From positions 1,860,001-1,924,000 of the forward strand of contig CP131915.1 in assembly GCA_030704225.1 (NCBI GenBank): 64,000 nt of DNA. Direction: 5' to 3'. The notes beneath the pieces are model-generated. The model was not told where the DNA came from. It saw nothing but the letters and a program-made list of their open reading frames with translations, and did no database searches. The translations under genes and the position numbers were made by a program. This DNA is from Kosakonia sp. H02. Its GTDB lineage: Bacteria > Pseudomonadota > Gammaproteobacteria > Enterobacterales > Enterobacteriaceae. This document shows, piece by piece, positions 42,432 to 50,644 of the stretch; the stretch's first letter is position 1; each line of letters opens with the position of its first letter.

Positions 42432-43771
42432 TGAACACACAAGCAAGCCCCATTATCACGGATATGAAAGTCATTCCCGTCGCCGGGCATGACAGCATGC
42501 TGATGAACATCGGCGGCGCGCACAATGCGTATTTTACACGCAACATCGTGGTGCTGACAGACAACGCCGGGCATACCGGCGTGGGTGAAGCGCCGGGCGG
42601 TGAAGTCATTTATAAAACCCTGGTCGATGCCACGCCGATGGTGGTGGGCCAGGAAGTCGCGCGGCTGAACAAAGTGGTGCAGCGCGTACACAAAGGCAAC
42701 CAGGCGGCGGATTTCGACACCTTCGGCAAAGGCGCCTGGACCTTCGAACTGCGGGTTAATGCGGTCGCGGCGCTGGAAGCCGCGCTGCTTGACCTGCTCG
42801 GCAAAGCGCTGAATGTTCCGGTCTGCGAACTGCTTGGCCCCGGCAAACAGCGCGATGCGGTGACTGTGCTTGGCTACCTGTTCTATGTCGGCGATCGCAC
42901 GAAAACCGACTTGCCGTATCTGGAGGCGACGCCGGGTAATCACGAGTGGTATCGCCTGCGCCATCAGGAAGCGATGAACAGCGATGCGGTGGTGCGCCTC
43001 GCGGAAGCCTCGCAGGATCGCTATGGCTTTAAAGATTTCAAACTTAAAGGCGGCGTGTTGCCAGGCGAAAAAGAGATCGACACCGTGCGGGCGCTGAAAA
43101 AACGCTTCCCCGATGCGCGCATCACCGTCGATCCGAACGGCGCGTGGCTGCTCGACGAAGCCATCAGCCTGTGTAAAGGGCTGAACGATGTGCTGACCTA
43201 CGCGGAAGATCCGTGCGGTGCGGAGCAGGGCTTCTCCGGGCGCGAAGTGATGGCCGAGTTTCGTCGCGCCACCGGTTTGCCGGTCGCCACCAATATGATC
43301 GCCACCAACTGGCGCGAACTGGGCCACGCGGTAATGCTCAACGCGGTCGATATTCCGCTGGCCGACCCCCATTTCTGGACCCTCTCCGGCGCGGTGCGCG
43401 TCGCGCAACTCTGCGATGACTGGGGCCTGACCTGGGGTTGCCACTCCAACAATCATTTCGATATTTCGCTGGCGATGTTCACCCACGTTGGCGCTGCCGC
43501 ACCGGGTACGCCAACGGCTATTGATACCCACTGGATCTGGCAGGAGGGCGACGCGCGCCTGACCAAACAGCCGCTGGAGATCAAACAGGGCAAAATCGCC
43601 GTGCCGGATGCGCCAGGCCTCGGCGTTGAACTGGACTGGGATCAAATTGAGAAAGCGCACGCCGCCTATAAAACGTTGCCCGGCGGCGCGCGCAATGACG
43701 CAGGCCCGATGCAGTACCTCATCCCCGGCTGGACGTTTGACAAAAAACGCCCCGTGTTTGGACGTCATTGA
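42428..43771 (+). CDS. gudX: Glucarate dehydratase-related protein GudX
   Basis: A 447-residue enolase-superfamily member (mandelate racemase group), closely similar to the adjacent GudD and evidently arising by tandem duplication. The residues forming the active site remain: KLKGG, DPNGAW, AEDPCGAEQG, ATNMIATNW and HSNNHFD. One visible change in the catalytic-histidine loop is GCHSNNH where GudD has GSHSNNH. E. coli GudX has weak dehydratase activity; the real substrate is uncertain. Translationally coupled to gudP. Confidence 0.92.
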   Translation: MMNTQASPIITDMKVIPVAGHDSMLMNIGGAHNAYFTRNIVVLTDNAGHTGVGEAPGGEVIYKTLVDATPMVVGQEVARLNKVVQRVHKGNQAADFDTFGKGAWTFELRVNAVAALEAALLDLLGKALNVPVCELLGPGKQRDAVTVLGYLFYVGDRTKTDLPYLEATPGNHEWYRLRHQEAMNSDAVVRLAEASQDRYGFKDFKLKGGVLPGEKEIDTVRALKKRFPDARITVDPNGAWLLDEAISLCKGLNDVLTYAEDPCGAEQGFSGREVMAEFRRATGLPVATNMIATNWRELGHAVMLNAVDIPLADPHFWTLSGAVRVAQLCDDWGLTWGCHSNNHFDISLAMFTHVGAAAPGTPTAIDTHWIWQEGDARLTKQPLEIKQGKIAVPDAPGLGVELDWDQIEKAHAAYKTLPGGARNDAGPMQYLIPGWTFDKKRPVFGRH

Positions 43772-43791
43772 GAGATCAAAAGGATAGAAAA

Positions 43792-45132
43792 ATGAGTACT
43801 TATACTTCCACGCCCGTTGTTTCATCGATGCAAATCATCCCGGTTGCCGGTCACGACAGCATGCTGATGAACCTGAGCGGGGCGCACGCGCCGTTCTTCA
43901 CCCGCAATATCGTGATTATCAAAGACAATTCAGGCCATACCGGCGTCGGTGAAATTCCGGGCGGTGAGAAAATCCGTAAAACGCTGGAAGATGCCACCCC
44001 GCTGGTGGTCGGCAAAACGCTGGGTGAGTACAAAAACGTACTTAATAGCGTGCGCAACTCTTTTGCGGATCGCGACGCCGGTGGCCGCGGCCTGCAAACC
44101 TTCGACCTGCGCACCACCATTCACGTGGTGACCGGCATTGAAGCGGCAATGCTCGATCTGCTCGGCCAACACCTCGGTGTTAACGTCGCTTCCCTGCTCG
44201 GTGAAGGCCAGCAGCGCAGCGAAGTGGAGATGCTCGGCTACCTGTTCTTCGTGGGCGATGCCAAAAAGACCCCGCTGCCGTACCAGAGCCAGCCGGATGA
44301 GAAATGCGACTGGTATCGCGTGCGTCACGAAGAGGCGATGACCCCGGATCGCGTGGTGCGCCTGGCGGAAGCGGCGTATGAAAAATATGGCTTTAACGAT
44401 TTCAAACTGAAAGGCGGCGTACTGGCGGGCATGGAAGAAGCCGAGGCAATCTCTGCGCTGGCAAAACGCTTCCCGCAAGCGCGCGTAACACTGGATCCGA
44501 ACGGTGCCTGGTCGCTGGAAGAGGCGATCAACATCGGTAAGCACCTGAAAGGCGTGCTGGCCTACGCCGAAGATCCGTGCGGCGCGGAGCAGGGTTTCTC
44601 CGGTCGCGAAGTGATGGCGGAGTTCCGCCGCGCCACCGGCCTGCCGACCGCGACCAATATGATCGCCACCGACTGGCGTCAAATGGGTCACACGCTGTCG
44701 CTGCAATCGGTGGATATCCCGCTGGCGGATCCGCACTTCTGGACCATGCAGGGGTCGGTGCGCGTGGCGCAGATGTGTCACGAATTCGGCCTCACCTGGG
44801 GCTCTCACTCCAATAACCACTTCGATATTTCGCTGGCGATGTTCACTCATGTGGCTGCCGCCGCGCCGGGCAAGATTACCGCAATCGACACTCACTGGAT
44901 CTGGCAGGAAGGTAACCAGCGCCTCACCAAACAGCCATTCGAAATTAAGGGCGGGATGGTGCAGGTGCCAGGCACACCGGGTCTCGGCGTTGAGCTGGAT
45001 ATGGATCAGGTGATGAAAGCCAATGAGTTGTATCAGAAACACGGCCTCGGCGCGCGCGACGATGCCATGGGAATGCAGTATCTGATCCCGGACTGGAAGT
45101 TTGATAATAAGCGTCCTTGCATGGTGCGTTAA
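43792..45132 (+). CDS. gudD: D-glucarate dehydratase GudD
   Basis: A 446-residue enolase-superfamily enzyme (same length as E. coli) converting D-glucarate to 5-keto-4-deoxy-D-glucarate. The catalytic lysine lies in DFKLKGGVL; metal ligands lie in LDPNGAW and AEDPCGAEQG; ATNMIATDW follows; and the catalytic histidine is in WGSHSNNHFD. The frame is open from 43768, but the ATG at 43792 after AAGGATAG gives the usual start. Third gene of the gud operon. Confidence 0.96.
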   Translation: MSTYTSTPVVSSMQIIPVAGHDSMLMNLSGAHAPFFTRNIVIIKDNSGHTGVGEIPGGEKIRKTLEDATPLVVGKTLGEYKNVLNSVRNSFADRDAGGRGLQTFDLRTTIHVVTGIEAAMLDLLGQHLGVNVASLLGEGQQRSEVEMLGYLFFVGDAKKTPLPYQSQPDEKCDWYRVRHEEAMTPDRVVRLAEAAYEKYGFNDFKLKGGVLAGMEEAEAISALAKRFPQARVTLDPNGAWSLEEAINIGKHLKGVLAYAEDPCGAEQGFSGREVMAEFRRATGLPTATNMIATDWRQMGHTLSLQSVDIPLADPHFWTMQGSVRVAQMCHEFGLTWGSHSNNHFDISLAMFTHVAAAAPGKITAIDTHWIWQEGNQRLTKQPFEIKGGMVQVPGTPGLGVELDMDQVMKANELYQKHGLGARDDAMGMQYLIPDWKFDNKRPCMVR

Positions 45133-45219
45133 TGAAATCGCCAGTCCTTGCGGGGGCTGGCATTTCCGCGTCTTTCCTGGGTGTATGCTTAAAGCTGTGA
45201 ATATGCGTAAGGATGGCTT

Positions 45220-46362
45220 ATGAAAATTGTGATTGCACCGGACTCCTACAAAGAAAGTTTGAGTGCTCTGGATGTTGCGACCGCTATCGAGAGCGGGTTT
45301 CGCGAAATTTTTCCCACAGCGGAGTATGTAAAAATTCCGGTTGCGGACGGTGGCGAAGGGACGGTTGAAGCCATGGTTGCCGCAACCAATGGGCGCGTTG
45401 TACAAGTGGCCGTCAAAGGCCCGCTCGGCGAACAGGCGCAGGCGTTTTACGGGATTTCCGGCGATGAGCAGTCCGCCTTTATCGAAATGGCTGCGGCCAG
45501 TGGGCTGGAAAGGGTGCCTGCTGCGAAGCGCAATCCGTTAGTGACCACGTCCTGGGGAACCGGGGAGTTGATCCGCCATGCGCTGGACGCTGGCGTGAAG
45601 CATATCATTATCGGCATTGGCGGCAGCGCAACCAACGATGGCGGTGCGGGCATGGTGCAGGCGCTTGGCGCAAAGTTACTGGATGAGCATGCCAGGCAGA
45701 TTGCCCTCGGCGGCGCGGCGCTGGAAACGCTGGCGCGCATCGACATTAGCGAGCTGGATAAGCGCCTGGCGCAGTGCCGCATCGAAGTGGCCTGTGATGT
45801 TACCAACCCGCTGACGGGTAAAGAGGGCGCATCGGCAGTGTTTGGCCCGCAAAAAGGGGCAACGCCAGAGATGATCGCCCGGCTGGATAAAGCGCTGGAG
45901 CACTACGCGCAGATAATCGCCCGCGATCTGGATCTGGATGTGTTGCATCTGGCGGGCGGTGGCGCGGCCGGAGGCATGGGCGCGGCGCTGTTCGCCTTCT
46001 GCGGCGCAGAACTGCGCCAGGGCATTGAAATTGTCACCGATGCGCTGGCGCTGGATGAACATCTCGCCGACGCGGATTTGGTGATAACAGGAGAAGGGCG
46101 CATCGACAGCCAGACTGTGCACGGTAAAGTGCCGGTGGGCGTGGCGAAGGTCGCCAAACGGCATAACATTCCGGTGATCGGCATTGCCGGTAGCCTCACT
46201 GCCGATGTTGGTGTGGTACACGAGCATGGCATAGATGCGGTGTTTAGCGTGATTTATACCGTTTGTTCGCTGGAGGAGGCGCTGGCCAACGCCGGGGAGA
46301 ATGTTCGCCTCACCGCCCGCAATGTGGCGGCGGTATTGAAAGCGGGTCAGGTCGCGCGTTGA
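45220..46362 (+). CDS. garK: Glycerate 2-kinase (GarK family)
   Basis: A 380-residue glycerate kinase of the GarK/GlxK family (E. coli GarK 381). Family segments: KIVIAPDSYKESLSA at the start, VADGGEGTVEAM, GIGGSATNDGGAGM and TGEGRIDSQT. It phosphorylates D-glycerate to 2-phosphoglycerate, the last step after glucarate has been converted through tartronate semialdehyde. In E. coli garK lies in the distant garPLRK operon; here it follows gudD by 87 bases in the same direction. A second copy elsewhere cannot be excluded. Confidence 0.92.
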   Translation: MKIVIAPDSYKESLSALDVATAIESGFREIFPTAEYVKIPVADGGEGTVEAMVAATNGRVVQVAVKGPLGEQAQAFYGISGDEQSAFIEMAAASGLERVPAAKRNPLVTTSWGTGELIRHALDAGVKHIIIGIGGSATNDGGAGMVQALGAKLLDEHARQIALGGAALETLARIDISELDKRLAQCRIEVACDVTNPLTGKEGASAVFGPQKGATPEMIARLDKALEHYAQIIARDLDLDVLHLAGGGAAGGMGAALFAFCGAELRQGIEIVTDALALDEHLADADLVITGEGRIDSQTVHGKVPVGVAKVAKRHNIPVIGIAGSLTADVGVVHEHGIDAVFSVIYTVCSLEEALANAGENVRLTARNVAAVLKAGQVAR

Positions 46363-46367
46363 CGTTT

Positions 46368-46456
46368 GCCGGATGGCGCGTAAACGCTTATCCGGCCTAC
46401 ATGTGCCACATGCCGGTTTTGATTGCCGGATGAGGCGAAGCCGCCATCCGGCAATC
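46368..46456. repeat. Pair of REP elements (BIME) between garK and barA
   Basis: REP unit one is 46368-46396 (GCCGGATGGCGCG...TATCCGGC). Unit two is 46421-46456, with 12-bp perfect arms GATTGCCGGATG and CATCCGGCAATC. The two are 24 bases apart between the converging genes garK and barA, and may help end both transcripts. Confidence 0.85.
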
Positions 46457-46464
46457 AAACATAT

Positions 46465-49233
46465 TTACCCAATCAACCTGCGCGCTTCACGCGCTACATT
46501 GTCCATCTCATCGAGCAATTCAAGAAACTCCGGCTCCAGCTCCTCGGCCGCCACACCACTGCGCAACTGATGTTCAATCAACTGACAGAGCTTTTTCAGG
46601 CGTGGCACACCGCTGTAGCCGCAACTGCCGTGCAGTTTATGAATGCCTTCCGCCAGACCTTCAGGCGCTTCGCCCACTAACTGCTCTTCCACCATGTTGC
46701 GGATTTCCGGCAGGAACGCCACCAGCATATGCAGCATATCCCGCGCCAGATCGCTTTTCCCCGCCGCCTGGCGCAACGCCAGTTGCCAGTCGAGCGTCGT
46801 CTCATCATCCACCACGATGGCGGCAGGCGCATGCTCCGGTTCTGGCGGCGTCAGCCACGCGCCAACGGCAATATCGGGTTTATAGCGCAGCAGCAGGTTA
46901 CGCAGCTTCTCCTCTTCAATAGGCTTCGCCAGATAATCATTCATCCCGGCGCTGAGCAGTTTCTCTTTCTGCCCGGCCATCGCATGCGCCGTGACGGCAA
47001 CCACCGGCGTTTGCTGCTGATGTGGCAACTGGCGAATTAACTCGCAGGCGCGGATACCGTCCATCTCCGGCATCTGAATATCCATCAAAATCAGATCGAA
47101 CTGCATCTGCTTCGCCCGCTCAATCGCTTGCAGGCCGCTGTCACATAAATCAACGTGCTGAACCTGATCCTCCAGCAGCGCGCCGATAAGCTTCAGGTTG
47201 GCCGGATTGTCATCCACCGCCATCACCGACATCGGCAGCTTAGTTTCATCCGGTGGCGGTAACAGCGCCAGCCGCGTTGCCCGGCCATATTCCGTTAATG
47301 CTGGCAGTAAACGCGTCGGGGTCAGCGGTTTCAGCAGGCAGGCGGCTGCGCCATCCTGTTTTAACGCTTCGGCATTCACCTGTGCATGGCAGGGCAGCGC
47401 CAGCAGCAAATAATCGGTCATTGCTGCGGCGCGCGCGAGGCGGTCATGCTGCATACTCAGCGGCTCACGAACAGTCACTGGGATCGCCATCAGCAAAATG
47501 TCGTAATGCGCCTGCGGCAGCGCGGAAAATGACGGGCTGTAAATCACCTCCAGCGGCGTTTCGTTCAGCACATCCAGCGTGCACTGGGCGGCCGTCGCGT
47601 TGGGTTCCACGTAAGCAAGGCGTTTGCCCACCAGACAGGCGGTAGGTTGCACTTCGCTAATGGCATTAGGATTGAGATCAAGGTTGATATGGAACCAGAA
47701 GGTCGAGCCGCGATTCGGCTGGCTGTGAAAAGAGATATCACCGCCCATCTCGTTGACCAGTTTTTGCGTAATCACCAGCCCCAGCCCGGTGCCGCCGTGA
47801 CGGCGCGAAATGCTGGCGTCCGCCTGACGAAACGCCTGGAACAGCCGCGACTGGTCGCGCTCCGGGATACCAATGCCGGTATCCCGGATCTGCATCTCCA
47901 TCTGCACTTTGTTATTACTGATGGCGCGCTTCTCCACCACAATGTCGATATTGCCGTTTTCGGTGAACTTAATCGCGTTACCGACCAGATTGGTGATCAC
48001 CTGTTGCAGGCGCAGAGGGTCGCCGATGACGTTATCCGGCACATCATTTTTGATATTTAACGTCAGCTCCAGCCCCTTATCGTGGGCGGAATGGGCCAGC
48101 AAAATAACCACTTCATCCAGCGTACTGCGCAGCGGGAACGGAATACTTTCCAGAATCAGTTTGCCCGCCTCCAGTTTGGAAAAATCGAGCACGTCATTAA
48201 TGATTGCCAGCAGGTTATTGGCCGAACGCTCAATGGTGAGCAGGTGATCGCGCTGGGTCGGATTAAGCTCCGATTTCAGCGTCAGGCGAGTAAAGCCAAT
48301 CACGCCGTTGAGCGGCGTACGCAGCTCGTGAGACATATTAGCGAGGAACTCGGATTTGATACGCGCGGCTTCCTGGGCGCGTTTTTTCGCCAAATCCAGT
48401 TCGACATTCTGGATCTCCATCTGCTCCAGCGTCTCACGCAGATCGGAGGTGGACTGGTCAATATTGTGCTGCATCTCTTCGTGGTATGCCGCCAGCGACA
48501 TCGCCATCGAATTAATGCCGTTTTTCAGCATATCCAGCTCGCCGAGCATAAAACCTTCAACCCGGCTATCAAGCTGCCCGCGACGAATGCGATCGACGGT
48601 ATTCACCATATTACGAATCGGGCTTGTGACATCGCGCATCAGCCGCCAGCCAAAGATCAGTGCAATACCGATACAGAACAAAATCATCAGACTGGAGATA
48701 AAAATCTCTTTGTATTGCTGCAAACGCACCGCTTTCAGATCCAGCTCCAGCGCGACATAACCGAGCATATTGCCGGTGATTTTATCCACCGGTAGCGCGG
48801 AATTGGCGGGCGCATATCCCCCGGTGAGAATGGGCGTGCGTAAGATCATCACATCGCCGCGCCGGGTGACGCTCAGTTTGCGCGGAAAGGGCTGCCCGCC
48901 CGCGAGCCTAAGCGCGTCGCCATCGAGCTGAAAATTGGAGGAGACGAAGACATTGTTCTTGCTGTCATAAATCGAAATGGCTCGCACAATATCTGAGTGG
49001 CGGCGGTGCAGGACGCTAACCAACTGGTCAATGGCGTCCTTGTCCTGCAACGTCATGCTGTATTCGCTGGAGACCGCCAGTGGTTCAATAATGCTGGCTC
49101 CGGCGTCTTCCAGTTGACGCTGCAAATCGTTATAGCGGTGCACGACGAAAAAAACACTCAGCAAAACACCGATAAGTACGGTGGGAGCCAGGATCAGAAT
49201 CATCATGCGTGCGCGCAAGCTGTAGTTGGTCAT
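46465..49233 (-). CDS. barA: Hybrid sensor histidine kinase BarA
   Basis: A 922-residue tripartite sensor kinase (E. coli 918) that phosphorylates UvrY and so switches on csrB/csrC. In order: TM1 (about 10-31), a periplasmic sensor (32-175), TM2 (about 176-197), HAMP (200-253), HisKA with phosphorylated H302 (NMSHELRTPLNG), HATPase (NAIKFTENG; GTGLGLVI), a receiver with its phospho-aspartate in LILMDIQMPEMDG (near residue 720) and a C-terminal HPt with histidine in KLHGSCGYSGV (near residue 865). Short-chain carboxylates such as acetate are signals in E. coli. It shares the window with csrB, its downstream output. Confidence 0.96.
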   Translation of the reverse strand: MTNYSLRARMMILILAPTVLIGVLLSVFFVVHRYNDLQRQLEDAGASIIEPLAVSSEYSMTLQDKDAIDQLVSVLHRRHSDIVRAISIYDSKNNVFVSSNFQLDGDALRLAGGQPFPRKLSVTRRGDVMILRTPILTGGYAPANSALPVDKITGNMLGYVALELDLKAVRLQQYKEIFISSLMILFCIGIALIFGWRLMRDVTSPIRNMVNTVDRIRRGQLDSRVEGFMLGELDMLKNGINSMAMSLAAYHEEMQHNIDQSTSDLRETLEQMEIQNVELDLAKKRAQEAARIKSEFLANMSHELRTPLNGVIGFTRLTLKSELNPTQRDHLLTIERSANNLLAIINDVLDFSKLEAGKLILESIPFPLRSTLDEVVILLAHSAHDKGLELTLNIKNDVPDNVIGDPLRLQQVITNLVGNAIKFTENGNIDIVVEKRAISNNKVQMEMQIRDTGIGIPERDQSRLFQAFRQADASISRRHGGTGLGLVITQKLVNEMGGDISFHSQPNRGSTFWFHINLDLNPNAISEVQPTACLVGKRLAYVEPNATAAQCTLDVLNETPLEVIYSPSFSALPQAHYDILLMAIPVTVREPLSMQHDRLARAAAMTDYLLLALPCHAQVNAEALKQDGAAACLLKPLTPTRLLPALTEYGRATRLALLPPPDETKLPMSVMAVDDNPANLKLIGALLEDQVQHVDLCDSGLQAIERAKQMQFDLILMDIQMPEMDGIRACELIRQLPHQQQTPVVAVTAHAMAGQKEKLLSAGMNDYLAKPIEEEKLRNLLLRYKPDIAVGAWLTPPEPEHAPAAIVVDDETTLDWQLALRQAAGKSDLARDMLHMLVAFLPEIRNMVEEQLVGEAPEGLAEGIHKLHGSCGYSGVPRLKKLCQLIEHQLRSGVAAEELEPEFLELLDEMDNVAREARRLIG

Positions 49234-49290
49234 GGAATTCCGTTATGGGAGAATGAGGTCATTCATTAGTAATTGAGATTTTTCACGGCA

Positions 49291-50592
49291 ATGGCGCAAT
49301 TCTACTCTGCAAAACGACGCGTGACGACTCGTCAGAAGATAACCGTAACAGTAAACGACCTTGACCCTTTTGGGCAGGGGGTTGCGCGTCATAACGGCAA
49401 GGCGCTGTTTATCCCCGGTTTATTGCCTACCGAAACGGCTGAAATTATCCTCAACGAGGAGAAACGGCAGTTTGCCCGTGGCGAAGTGAGCCGCCGCCTG
49501 AACGACAGTCCAGAGCGCGTTGCGCCGCGCTGCCCGCACTTTGGCGTTTGCGGCGGTTGCCAGCAACAACATGCCAGCGTTGCCCTGCAACAGCGTAGTA
49601 AAAGCGCTGCGCTGGCGCGGTTGATGAAGCAGGACATTAATGAAGTGATTGCCGCTGAGCCGTGGGGATATCGCCGCCGCGCCCGGTTAAGCCTGAACTG
49701 GCAGCCGAAAACGCAGCGTCTGGAGATGGGTTTTCGCAAAGCAGGCGACAGCAACATTGTGAATGTGTCGCGCTGCCCGGTGCTGGTGCCCCGTCTTGAG
49801 GCATTGCTCATACCGCTGCGCGACTGCCTGGCGGGGTTAAACGGCGCGCGCCATTTTGGTCATGTTGAACTGGTGGACGCCGATAATGGCCCATTAATGG
49901 TTTTACGGCATACTGCGCCATTAAGTGCGGCAGACAGAGAGAAACTGGAACGCTTTTCGCATTCCCAACAGATTGCGCTGTTCCTCGCGCCGCAAAGCGA
50001 TAGTGTTGAGCAGGTAAGCGGAGAATCCCCCTGCTACCATTCTGACGGGCTACGCTTAACGTTCAGCCCGCGGGATTTTATTCAGGTCAATGATGGTGTG
50101 AACCAGCAGATGGTGGCCCGTGCGCTGGCGTGGCTTGATGTGCAACCGGACGATCGCATCCTCGATCTGTTTTGCGGCATGGGGAATTTTACGCTGCCGT
50201 TGGCGAAACGCGCGGCCCAGGTGGTTGGCGTAGAAGGTGTCGCCGAACTGGTGGCGAAGGCGCAGGAGAACGCGCTACAGAATGGCTTGCAGAATGTGAC
50301 ATTTTTTCACGAAAATCTGGAGGAAGATGTCACGAAACAGCCCTGGGCGAGCCGCGGGTTTGACAAAGTTTTACTCGACCCTGCGCGCGCGGGCGCGGCG
50401 GGCGTGATGCAACATATTATAAAATTGTCGCCTGGCCGGGTGGTGTACGTCTCCTGTAACCCCGCTACGCTTGCTCGCGACAGTGAAGCGCTGTTGCATG
50501 TGGGTTACCAGATTCAGCGGCTGGCGATGCTGGACATGTTCCCGCACACTGGCCACCTGGAATCGATGGTGTTGTTTGTGAATCACAAATGA
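49291..50592 (+). CDS. rlmD: 23S rRNA (uracil(1939)-C5)-methyltransferase RlmD
   Basis: A 433-residue RNA methyltransferase, same length as E. coli RlmD (RumA). An N-terminal TRAM domain precedes the [4Fe-4S] motif CPHFGVCGGCQQQH. The SAM-binding motif is ILDLFCGMGNFTLPLA and the catalytic cysteine is in YVSCNPATLARD. The frame opens at 49273, but ATG 49291 gives MAQFYSAKRR, the family start. Divergent from barA by 57 bases and upstream of relA. Confidence 0.96.
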   Translation: MAQFYSAKRRVTTRQKITVTVNDLDPFGQGVARHNGKALFIPGLLPTETAEIILNEEKRQFARGEVSRRLNDSPERVAPRCPHFGVCGGCQQQHASVALQQRSKSAALARLMKQDINEVIAAEPWGYRRRARLSLNWQPKTQRLEMGFRKAGDSNIVNVSRCPVLVPRLEALLIPLRDCLAGLNGARHFGHVELVDADNGPLMVLRHTAPLSAADREKLERFSHSQQIALFLAPQSDSVEQVSGESPCYHSDGLRLTFSPRDFIQVNDGVNQQMVARALAWLDVQPDDRILDLFCGMGNFTLPLAKRAAQVVGVEGVAELVAKAQENALQNGLQNVTFFHENLEEDVTKQPWASRGFDKVLLDPARAGAAGVMQHIIKLSPGRVVYVSCNPATLARDSEALLHVGYQIQRLAMLDMFPHTGHLESMVLFVNHK

Positions 50593-50644
50593 TTAATTTC
50601 GGCTTGTCGAGTTCGACAGGCCCGGTCCCTGAAAGGAGAGGACA

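Noticed and set aside
42368..45405. Long minus-strand open frames (485 and 491 codons) opposite gudX and gudD
   Set aside because: Low-complexity H/R/Q/A-rich products, mirror frames of two well-recognised enzymes; the resemblance between the two merely reflects the duplication of the sense genes.
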